Below the pieces are notes generated by a model. It saw nothing but the letters and a program-made list of their open reading frames with translations, was not told the DNA's origin and made no database searches. Below are positions 1 to 5,626 of a stretch of DNA of 9,345 nt, one piece after another. The position numbers and the translations under genes were made by a program. Numbering within the stretch: position 1 is the first letter of the stretch; every line of letters starts with the position of its first letter. The stretch lies in assembly GCA_021806355.1 (NCBI GenBank), contig JAJZXT010000048.1, forward strand, positions 1-9,345, written 5' to 3'. This stretch comes from Thermoplasmata archaeon. Its GTDB lineage: Archaea > Thermoplasmatota > Thermoplasmata > Thermoplasmatales > Thermoplasmataceae.

Positions 1-110
1 CTGATCTCTATGAGGTTCTCTATAACTTCTTCATAAGTTTGCCCTTTCCTTCCAAGTTTCTTTAGTTTCTCTCTTGTTTCTGTCGAAACCTGTATGGTAG
101 TTTGGGTCAT
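1..110 (-). CDS. Ribbon-helix-helix antitoxin-type protein, N-terminal part
   Basis: The gene starts with ATG at 108-110 and runs off the left edge, leaving 36 residues. The N-terminus reads MTQTTIQVSTETREKLKKLG, followed by a RKGQTYEEVIENLIEI segment. A short beta strand (TIQVS) followed by a Lys/Glu-rich amphipathic helix and an 'xTYEEVIxxLIE' helix is the usual pattern of small archaeal ribbon-helix-helix proteins of the VapB/antitoxin type. These form dimers that bind short palindromes and often repress their own promoter. The start is supported by a TATA-like element about 25 bases upstream, which would give a leaderless message, and by palindromes over that element. The toxin partner, if there is one, would lie outside the window. 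The family call is fairly sure; the antitoxin role is inferred. Confidence 0.7.
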   Translation of the reverse strand, partial: MTQTTIQVSTETREKLKKLGRKGQTYEEVIENLIEI

Positions 111-130
111 GATGCCTAAATCTTATAGTC

Positions 131-138
131 ATATATAA
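131..138 (-). promoter_or_regulatory. TATA box for the ribbon-helix-helix gene
   Basis: On the minus strand this reads TTATATAT. Its centre is about 25 bases from the ATG at 110, so transcription would begin at or very near the start codon, as is usual for leaderless archaeal messages. Confidence 0.5.
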
Positions 139-162
139 CCATTATCTATGGTTATGCATAAC
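135..162. promoter_or_regulatory. Palindromic operator candidate over the antitoxin promoter
   Basis: An inverted repeat with perfect 8-base arms, ATAACCAT (135-142) and ATGGTTAT (148-155), is separated by 5 bases. It overlaps a perfect 12-base palindrome GTTATGCATAAC (151-162). The ATAAC half-site thus occurs three times in alternating orientation. The left arm overlaps the TATA box, so binding there would block transcription factor access. Autorepression by the ribbon-helix-helix product is the natural reading, but it is inferred. Confidence 0.45.
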
Positions 163-220
163 ATATACTACCACTTAAACACAATTTCAACTATTAATTC
201 TTAAAGGGTTGAAAATACTG

Positions 221-226
221 AAAAAA
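221..226 (-). terminator. Oligo-T terminator of tRNA-Ala
   Basis: Six T residues on the minus strand follow directly after the discriminator base of the tRNA. T-runs are the usual euryarchaeal termination signal. Confidence 0.5.
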
Positions 227-298
227 TGGACCGGTCGGGATTTGAACCCGAGACCTCCTGCTTGCAAAGCAGGCGATCTACCGCTGATCTACCGGCCC
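227..298 (-). tRNA. tRNA-Ala(UGC)
   Basis: The minus strand folds into a complete 72-base cloverleaf. The acceptor stem GGGCCGG/CCGGTCC has a G3-U70 wobble, the classic alanine identity element. The D stem is GATC/GATC. The anticodon stem is CCTGC/GCAGG with loop TTTGCAA, giving anticodon UGC. A 5-base variable loop follows, then T arm TCGGG-TTCAAAT-CCCGA and discriminator A. No CCA is encoded and there is no intron. It has its own TATA-like element upstream and a T-run downstream. Oddly, its first 21 bases are also the last codons and stop of the transporter gene. Confidence 0.97.
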
Positions 299-1864
299 TT
301 CAGGTAAAAGCCCTTCTTCTTTATTTATCTTTTCACTGTTAGCTGATTCTCTGGCCAGCCATTTCTTCCTAAAACCCATGATTCCACTTGACGGTGGAAG
401 GGATGTGACCTCCAGTGACAATTTTCTTGTTTCCCTTATTGTAAACGCAGTTACCACAGCGCCTATGAGGGATATTGCTGAAAGAAGATAGAATTCCCCA
501 GAATTACCGAGGATTTGACCAAGAATAAGGAACAGGAAAGTGAATATTCCGGCTCCAAGCTTTGCTATGGATGATGCGATTCCATGTGCAGTCGATCTGA
601 TATCTGTCGGAAACAGCTCAGTTGGAAGGATAAATGTGGTTGTGTTTGGCCCTATGTTTCCAAACATGTACGATAAACCGAAGATTGCGATAAATATAGC
701 TATGTCCCCCTGCAGGAACGAGTAGTAATACCCTGTAATGAAATATGAAGCCGCCATGACCAGAAAGCCAGCCCATTGAAGGGTCTTCCTTCCGACATTA
801 TCGACAAGTGCTACAGCAATGAAGTACCCTGGTACTGCAAAAAGACCAGCAAGTATAGAATCCCCAACAGCAATGTTGAACACATCCGTCAGGACAGAGT
901 GCTTTGTCGAATAACCTATGTTCTCAAGAATGAAGCTGTTGTTCAGCGTTGTTCCATAGAACGCCATATCAAAAATGAACCATGTTATTGAGGTTCCAAT
1001 GAGAAATATCAGGTATTTTCTTAAACTGCCAATGTAATTTGTCCTGTCTTCACCTTTGTTAAATTGCTGCTTCTGCTTCCTGGCAACATCCACTCCTGTT
1101 ACTGTGCTTTCGACTCCAAGGATTTTGCTGGTTGCAGCTTCTGCACCAGATTTGTCATGCTTGACCTGCAGTGAATACCTTGGTGTCTCCAGCATCTGCC
1201 TTCGAAGCTTAACCACATACAGAGCTGGTATTATCCCGAATGCAAGCATGAACCTCCATGAATACTGGAAATATTGCGCCGGGAAAATATAAATGGAAGC
1301 CAATCCTACGAGAGCGCCTGCCAGAAGCCCGAGGCCTTGCATCGAGAAGACCATTGCAACAAGCTTGCCTCTGTGCTTTGTGCTTGAATATTCACTCATT
1401 ATCGTAGAACTGATAGGGTAATCACCGCCAACCCCTATCCCCATAAGGAACCTTGATGCGATTAAGACATAGAAGTTCATTGAAATTGCCGATACGGCAG
1501 TAAATGCTATCATTATTCCGAGTTCAAGGCCATAAACTGCCCTTCTTCCAAGCCGATCCGCAATATGCCCCAAAAGGGCTGCTCCCACAAATGCGCCAAA
1601 AAGTGCTGCTGAGGTAATCGCCCCTTCTATTACCTTGTATTCCCGGACCTGGTATCCAAACACAGAAACATACTGGGTAAGGTCCTGTAAATTGAAACCA
1701 TAAGGAGAGGCTAGAATGGGCATAGCAACCTCAAGAATGAAAAGAAGGTAGGCATCTGTGAAAAATCCCATGCCGGCAACAAGCATCATTTTCAGGTGCC
1801 GCCGATTCAAACCAGATTCATCAAGAGATTTTAGCAAGTTCTCATCGGTACTTATCCCTATCAC
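278..1864 (-). CDS. MFS transporter, phosphate:H+ symporter (PHS/Pho84-like) family
   Basis: A 528-residue multi-span membrane permease that probably imports inorganic phosphate with protons. It carries the PHS signatures FFTDAY (Asp37), the motif-A loop DRLGRR (103-108), GGDYPIS (Asp148, Tyr149), FSMQG (Gln176), WFIFDMAFYG (Trp295, Asp299, Tyr303), FGNIGPNTTTF (Asn407) and AHGIASSIAKLGA (Lys435). These fit the phosphate- and proton-handling residues known from the fungal transporter PiPT, at nearly the same numbering. Family length is matched, with a charged cytosolic tail after about 480. The start is GTG (1862-1864). A GGAGG lies only two bases upstream, so the exact start is slightly uncertain, but no better in-frame start is nearby. 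The last six codons and TAG stop lie inside tRNA-Ala. Related MFS members carry organic anions or sugars, so the substrate is inferred from motifs. Confidence 0.9.
   Translation of the reverse strand: MIGISTDENLLKSLDESGLNRRHLKMMLVAGMGFFTDAYLLFILEVAMPILASPYGFNLQDLTQYVSVFGYQVREYKVIEGAITSAALFGAFVGAALLGHIADRLGRRAVYGLELGIMIAFTAVSAISMNFYVLIASRFLMGIGVGGDYPISSTIMSEYSSTKHRGKLVAMVFSMQGLGLLAGALVGLASIYIFPAQYFQYSWRFMLAFGIIPALYVVKLRRQMLETPRYSLQVKHDKSGAEAATSKILGVESTVTGVDVARKQKQQFNKGEDRTNYIGSLRKYLIFLIGTSITWFIFDMAFYGTTLNNSFILENIGYSTKHSVLTDVFNIAVGDSILAGLFAVPGYFIAVALVDNVGRKTLQWAGFLVMAASYFITGYYYSFLQGDIAIFIAIFGLSYMFGNIGPNTTTFILPTELFPTDIRSTAHGIASSIAKLGAGIFTFLFLILGQILGNSGEFYLLSAISLIGAVVTAFTIRETRKLSLEVTSLPPSSGIMGFRKKWLARESANSEKINKEEGLLPEGPVDQR
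319..333 (-). promoter_or_regulatory. Promoter of tRNA-Ala inside the transporter coding sequence
   Basis: The minus strand reads AAAAGATAAATAAAG, a purine-rich BRE-like start plus a TATA-like AT block whose centre (about 324) is 26 bases from the tRNA 5' end at 298. This is the usual spacing for an archaeal tRNA promoter. The same bases encode Lys/Ile/Asn residues near the end of the transporter. Confidence 0.45.
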
Positions 1865-1900
1865 AACCTCCGATTAGTTCATAAAATAACAACATTATCT

Positions 1901-1914
1901 ATTTATTATATTTT
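1901..1914 (-). promoter_or_regulatory. TATA-like promoter of the transporter gene
   Basis: The minus strand reads AAAATATAATAAAT, about 37-50 bases upstream of the GTG start. A start site near 1880 would leave a short leader that includes the GGAGG at 1867-1871. Confidence 0.4.
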
Positions 1915-1965
1915 CACAATATAAGAAGGAGTAAAACTATAGATTGCTATATATCTAATTCAGAG

Positions 1966-1981
1966 GAATTTCGAGAAATTC
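1966..1981. repeat. Short inverted repeat upstream of the transporter
   Basis: Perfect 7-base arms GAATTTC and GAAATTC are separated by only two bases. A two-base loop is poor for an RNA hairpin, so a dimeric protein-binding site is more likely if it has any role. It lies about 50 bases upstream of the transporter's TATA element. Confidence 0.3.
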
Positions 1982-2048
1982 ACTTTGGTACCTGAAAATC
2001 TTTGTCGACCTGATGAAATCTCTTCAATAAGATACTCGCAGTCCTAAC

Positions 2049-2681
2049 TCAAATAAGCCTCTCATCTTCCGTTATCCTTATGAAATTCATCAGGTGCGAT
2101 GGATCTGCATTGAATTTTCTTCTCAATAAGACGGGTTTCTCATTCCCGATCATCTTTACTTTTATTTTTGCTTCAATCTTTGCTGTCTTGTATATGTTTC
2201 TTATTTGGGCTACCAGCTTTCTCGTATCGGCATTGCCCTTCGCCACATGGATTCTGTTAACCATGGCGTAACCCTTGTCATTCTTATTCATCAATATGAC
2301 CTCATTTCCAATCTCAGCATCTTGTGTTGAAGCTGCAATCATAGACAGGTTTTGTACGAGGGTAGGATAATAGAATGTCTTGGCTTTCCTTCTTATTTTC
2401 ATAACAACATTGTATTTTATGCTCGACTTATCCACCAGCGGATCGCTTACGGTATCTGTTCTGCACGGATACAGACGAGTGAAAAAAGATTCCATCATCT
2501 GAAGTGAGCCTAAACTTGTGCTGCAAATATAGAATGTGATGTTGTTCCTGCTGCACCACATGACAAACCGGTTGATCTCGCCTTTCTCTGGAACAAGAAG
2601 ATATGACATGGCCTTATATCTGAACAGATCAGTTTTTGGATAGTGTTGGGTGAATGTTATTTTCTTCCATCCTTCTATCAA
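2049..2681 (-). CDS. Hypothetical protein, 210 residues, downstream of the aminotransferase
   Basis: I do not recognise this family with confidence. It is a soluble, basic protein with no signal peptide or membrane span. It begins at TTG (2679-2681), directly after an in-frame TGA. A GGGTG sequence five bases upstream could serve as ribosome site; the next in-frame start is an ATG at residue 25. It is nine bases after the aminotransferase stop, so the two are probably one transcript and may be translationally coupled. The stretch ITFYICSTSLGSL followed by a helix and FFTRLYPC, then a DPL motif, resembles in outline the non-ATPase N-terminal domain of archaeal VirB4/HerA-type transfer ATPases. 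The Walker A and B region is absent, and this likeness is weak. Three cysteines (near 43, 53 and 73) are not spaced as a zinc finger. Confidence 0.6.
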   Translation of the reverse strand: MIEGWKKITFTQHYPKTDLFRYKAMSYLLVPEKGEINRFVMWCSRNNITFYICSTSLGSLQMMESFFTRLYPCRTDTVSDPLVDKSSIKYNVVMKIRRKAKTFYYPTLVQNLSMIAASTQDAEIGNEVILMNKNDKGYAMVNRIHVAKGNADTRKLVAQIRNIYKTAKIEAKIKVKMIGNEKPVLLRRKFNADPSHLMNFIRITEDERLI

Positions 2682-2690
2682 TCAAGCACC

Positions 2691-3731
2691 CTACAGATAT
2701 TTTGAAATGGCTTCCAGTGCGTGTTTCAGTTCTTCTTCTTTTCCTGTGATGCACAGCCTGAATCCGTTTCCTAATCCAAAGTACTTTCCGGGAGTAAGAA
2801 GTATTTTTTCCCTGTCCATGATTTCCTTGCAAAGTTCCATTCCATCCTTTTCAGTATAGAAAAAACAGAAGGATGCCTTGTCTGGGCTGGAGATTTTCAT
2901 CCCATGCTTCTTCGCGTAACTCTTGATTTCTTCCCTATTTCTGGTTATTCTGCCCCTGGCTTTTTCAATAAACAGATCTCGCTTGCCAAGTATCTGGTTT
3001 CCTAACCACAGGGAATGAATTGAAAGCGATCCAGATGTGATCATTTTTAATTCGCGGATCCTCCTGGCCACATTCTTTTCGGCAAAAATCCATCCCAACC
3101 TAAGAAATCCTGCATCATAAAACTTGGTTGCAGTTACCGAAGCCAAAATTCCAGGATTATCGGTGAACATCGTATATGCTTTCTTCTGGAATGCAAAGTC
3201 CCTGAAAGCCTCATCAATAAACAATTTCTCTGGGCTTTCCGAAAGAATGCGCCTTAAATTCTCGTGAAGTTCAGAATTGCCGGTGGGGTTGTTTGGATTT
3301 GACATCAAGATATGATCCGTAGATTTATTGAAGGTTGATTCAAGCTCCTGATTGTCCAGGAGCAGGGTCTTTGTTCCAATGGAGTATGGTGCCCTGAACA
3401 TTGGTTCATATTCAGGTACGGGGATCAGTGCCCTGTTAGACGGTCCCCTAAAATAAAGGGCTGCAAGGAATATAGCCTCAGAGCCGCCCGTGGTGAATAC
3501 TATCTCTTCGCTATCAACACCATAAAGATTGCAGATTGTTTCCCGCAACTGGCTTTCAACTACAGAAAAATCCCGGGTAAAAGTCTTAAAATTTGTGTCG
3601 ATGCCGAAATCACTCAAATCATATCCGTTCATCCCACTGAGGGAGAGGTTAATTTCGCATTTTTTTGAATTTGATATAATCCAGTTAAAAATATTTTCCC
3701 TGATATCAGGCTCATTATATTCAAGAGTCAT
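2691..3731 (-). CDS. PLP-dependent aminotransferase, class I/II (fold type I)
   Basis: A 346-residue cytosolic enzyme that should move amino groups using pyridoxal phosphate. The motifs occur in the expected order: TGGSEA (81-86) for the cofactor phosphate; SNPNNPTG (144-151); FIDEAF with Asp173, which holds the pyridine nitrogen; TATKFYDAGFLRLGW with the Schiff-base Lys203 and phosphate-binding Arg211; and GFRLCITG with Arg325 for the substrate carboxylate. The protein is somewhat shorter than the usual 370-400 residues, with a reduced N-terminal arm. HisC-like, CobD-like and aspartate/aromatic types all share these motifs, and the neighbours do not point to a pathway, so the substrate is open. 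The start is ATG at 3729-3731. A T-run 20 bases upstream ends the previous gene, so its promoter must be in or next to that run. Confidence 0.88.
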   Translation of the reverse strand: MTLEYNEPDIRENIFNWIISNSKKCEINLSLSGMNGYDLSDFGIDTNFKTFTRDFSVVESQLRETICNLYGVDSEEIVFTTGGSEAIFLAALYFRGPSNRALIPVPEYEPMFRAPYSIGTKTLLLDNQELESTFNKSTDHILMSNPNNPTGNSELHENLRRILSESPEKLFIDEAFRDFAFQKKAYTMFTDNPGILASVTATKFYDAGFLRLGWIFAEKNVARRIRELKMITSGSLSIHSLWLGNQILGKRDLFIEKARGRITRNREEIKSYAKKHGMKISSPDKASFCFFYTEKDGMELCKEIMDREKILLTPGKYFGLGNGFRLCITGKEEELKHALEAISKYL

Positions 3732-3751
3732 TTCAGGATATTTCCTTAAAG

Positions 3752-3758
3752 AAAAAAA
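3752..3758 (-). terminator. Oligo-T terminator after the cupredoxin gene
   Basis: Seven T residues on the minus strand lie 12 bases beyond the cupredoxin stop codon (TAA at 3771-3773) and before the aminotransferase start. Confidence 0.4.
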
Positions 3759-3770
3759 GGGTATTGGTGA

Positions 3771-4415
3771 TTATTGGACGATGAATGAGCCGGTCATCCA
3801 TCCTGGTGTACTCATTGCGCCACCCCATCCACCTGCGCCGGAACCGCAATCAGCTTCACACTGCCATGTGAAATATCCTGCCCCCTGTGTTGTGAATGTT
3901 GCATATACTGTTGAATCATATGGGCTTGGGACATTGAGTATTTCCTGATTGTTCTTATTGAATACTGTGAATGTATGGGCGATTGATGCTGATGAAATCT
4001 GGTGTGTGAAGCTTCCAAGGGATGTGTTTGTACCTGTAGAGTGGGCGTTGGTCTGGTTTACAACAAATATGCTGTTGTTCTGTGTTCCCAGTGCACTAAG
4101 GTATTGTGATGGAACCGTTGCATTTCCGTTATCATAGTCTATTATTGTGAGATGTATTGTTGCATATGACGGAACGTAAATATTAGCGGAACTTACCAGC
4201 TTGTTTCCTTCCAGGACATAATAACTTGGCTGGGCAGTTATGGTGGAATTGTAATAGTTCTTATGTGTAATAACAAGTGTTAAATTATAACTTGTAGCCG
4301 CAGGGTTTTGGGAGGATGAACTGTGGCCGGAGGAACCGACCATATACATTCCTGCACCGAATACTAGGAATGTCGCAATGATTATTGTCATGAACATTTG
4401 GTCTGATACTTTCAT
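3771..4415 (-). CDS. Membrane-anchored cupredoxin with CuA-like Cys-x3-Cys loop
   Basis: A 214-residue exported protein. Residues about 7-28 form one hydrophobic anchor or signal segment. A Ser/Gly linker and a beta-rich domain follow, with about six Asn-X-Ser/Thr sites. The C-terminal part has the cupredoxin pattern: a ligand-type His147 in AHTFTVF, then YFTWQCEADCGSG with Cys186 and Cys190, then Met201 and Met207 in PGWMTGSF. Cys-x3-Cys followed by Gly is the CuA signature of cytochrome oxidase subunit II. The His that should follow four residues later is Ala194, and the Met position is Trp197. A Gly-rich insertion (191-200) sits there instead. It may be an electron-transfer copper protein related to oxidase subunit II or sulfocyanin, or may have another copper role. 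The ATG start fits a TATA element about 30 bases upstream and a leaderless message. Confidence 0.75.
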   Translation of the reverse strand: MKVSDQMFMTIIIATFLVFGAGMYMVGSSGHSSSSQNPAATSYNLTLVITHKNYYNSTITAQPSYYVLEGNKLVSSANIYVPSYATIHLTIIDYDNGNATVPSQYLSALGTQNNSIFVVNQTNAHSTGTNTSLGSFTHQISSASIAHTFTVFNKNNQEILNVPSPYDSTVYATFTTQGAGYFTWQCEADCGSGAGGWGGAMSTPGWMTGSFIVQ

Positions 4416-4437
4416 TTTATCACTAACTAATAATCAC

Positions 4438-4453
4438 AAAAAAATATTTATTC
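4438..4453 (-). promoter_or_regulatory. TATA-like promoter of the cupredoxin gene, with embedded T-run
   Basis: The minus strand reads AATAAATATTTTTTTG. The AT block at 4445-4453 is about 30 bases from the ATG at 4415. The seven T residues at 4438-4444 could also terminate the epimerase transcript, whose stop codon lies 25 bases upstream. Confidence 0.45.
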
Positions 4454-4477
4454 AAATAGCCTTAATTGTAAGGGTAA

Positions 4478-5437
4478 TTATTTCAAAATCTGTTTTAACG
4501 ATTCCTTAACAGCTTGATTTACGGCTTCGTCACTGCTATACCTGTTCTTCCATCCCAATGATGTCATCTTGTCTATTGAGAGGAAGGCATGCTTTATGTC
4601 TCCCTTCCAGCCTCTTCCTTCAGGGCCACCTGTAAACTTCATTGGTATGCCCTTCAACCCCATCTGTTCGATAACTGTCTCAGCTATCTTCTTAACGGAT
4701 GTAACCTCTGAATTACCCAGATTGACTATATCCGTCTTGGTGGTTCTGTTGAAAACATGGATCATGGCGTCAACGCAGTCATCAACGTGGATGTATGACT
4801 TGCTCTGCGACCCATCACCAAGTATCTCCAGATACTTGTTATTCTTCTTGAGCTTATTTATGAAATCAAAAATAACGCCGTGTGTTGAGTTTCTGCCAAC
4901 AACATTTGCAAACCTGAATATTGAGGCTTTTATGCCGTGATAATGCGAGTAGGATGAGATGAAAGCTTCACTTGCCAGCTTTGAAGCGCCGTATGATGAA
5001 ATGGGAAGGCATGGGCCAAATGTTTCAGGGGTAGGCAAAACATCTGTATCTCCTGTGACGGCTGATGTTGAAGAGAATATCATCTCCCTGACTCCCTTTT
5101 CCTTCATGAATTCAAGAAGGTTGAATGTTCCGATAACATTTGTATCCAGAGAAAACTTGTGGTCTATTGCACCCTGCCTGACGTCGGAGTCTGCAGCTAA
5201 ATGTATAACCATGTCAAATTCGCCCATGTTGTTGAACGAGGATGGATCACGTATATCCCTCTTTAAGAGTTTGACTTTTCCCTTACTTATAAGGTCTGAG
5301 AGAAATTCTTCCTTTCCACCAGACAGATTGTCCATAATTGTAATCTCGTTATTATTGTGGATTTTCCTTACAAAGTTTGATCCGATAAACCCACATCCAC
5401 CAGTAAATAGAATTCTCTTTCCTTCGATTGTAGTCAT
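4478..5437 (-). CDS. NAD-dependent nucleotide-sugar epimerase/dehydratase (extended SDR, GalE-like)
   Basis: A 319-residue cytosolic enzyme of the extended short-chain dehydrogenase family. The Rossmann signature FTGGCGFIGS spans 11-20, with Asp36-Asn37 placed to select NAD. KRDIRD (59-64) and HLAADSDV (79-86) follow. The catalytic set is Ser122-Ser125 in FSSTSAV and Tyr149-x3-Lys153 in SYGASK. Further motifs are FRFANVVG, GDGSQSKSYIHVDD (207-220) and VNLGN. Length and motif order match UDP-glucose 4-epimerase-like enzymes, which make sugar nucleotides for glycans. The substrate (glucose, GlcNAc or uronic acid form) cannot be read from motifs alone. It starts at ATG 5435-5437 with a TATA-like element about 28 bases upstream. 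It lies between two exported, sequon-rich proteins, so surface glycan supply is a reasonable guess. Confidence 0.9.
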   Translation of the reverse strand: MTTIEGKRILFTGGCGFIGSNFVRKIHNNNEITIMDNLSGGKEEFLSDLISKGKVKLLKRDIRDPSSFNNMGEFDMVIHLAADSDVRQGAIDHKFSLDTNVIGTFNLLEFMKEKGVREMIFSSTSAVTGDTDVLPTPETFGPCLPISSYGASKLASEAFISSYSHYHGIKASIFRFANVVGRNSTHGVIFDFINKLKKNNKYLEILGDGSQSKSYIHVDDCVDAMIHVFNRTTKTDIVNLGNSEVTSVKKIAETVIEQMGLKGIPMKFTGGPEGRGWKGDIKHAFLSIDKMTSLGWKNRYSSDEAVNQAVKESLKQILK

Positions 5438-5459
5438 ACCAATGTCATATTAACATCAA

Positions 5460-5475
5460 CATTAATATTTGTATT
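5460..5475 (-). promoter_or_regulatory. TATA-like promoter of the epimerase gene
   Basis: The minus strand reads AATACAAATATTAATG, with the AT core (5461-5470) centred about 28 bases from the ATG at 5437. This fits a leaderless start. A second TATA-like block, TTTATAAC (about 5553-5560), lies further upstream. Confidence 0.4.
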
Positions 5476-5577
5476 TCTGCAAGATCGGAAACGCCTGTTC
5501 AGATATGGATAATTTATCTTCAAGTGCCAATATCGGAAAAAGCTGAAAATAGTTATAAATTTTTGTCTTAAAAGTTC

Positions 5578-5586
5578 AAAAAAAAA
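5578..5586 (-). terminator. Oligo-T terminator after the surface-protein gene
   Basis: Nine consecutive T residues on the minus strand lie about 40 bases beyond the TAG stop at 5627-5629, in the 189-base gap before the epimerase. Confidence 0.55.
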
Positions 5587-5626
5587 TGGCTGGGTTGATT
5601 GGTGATTCGTTGAATATTTCACCTTT

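Noticed and set aside
227..298. tRNA gene as attachment site of an integrated element
   Set aside because: I found no second copy of the tRNA 3' part in the window and no integrase gene beside it.
540..1292. Several plus-strand open frames of 61-78 codons opposite the transporter
   Set aside because: They lie wholly antisense to a gene with clear family motifs and their translations show no domain or membrane pattern.
4959..5453. A 164-codon plus-strand frame opposite the epimerase
   Set aside because: It is a mirror of the well-supported Rossmann enzyme and has no recognisable motif; long shadow frames are common opposite such genes.
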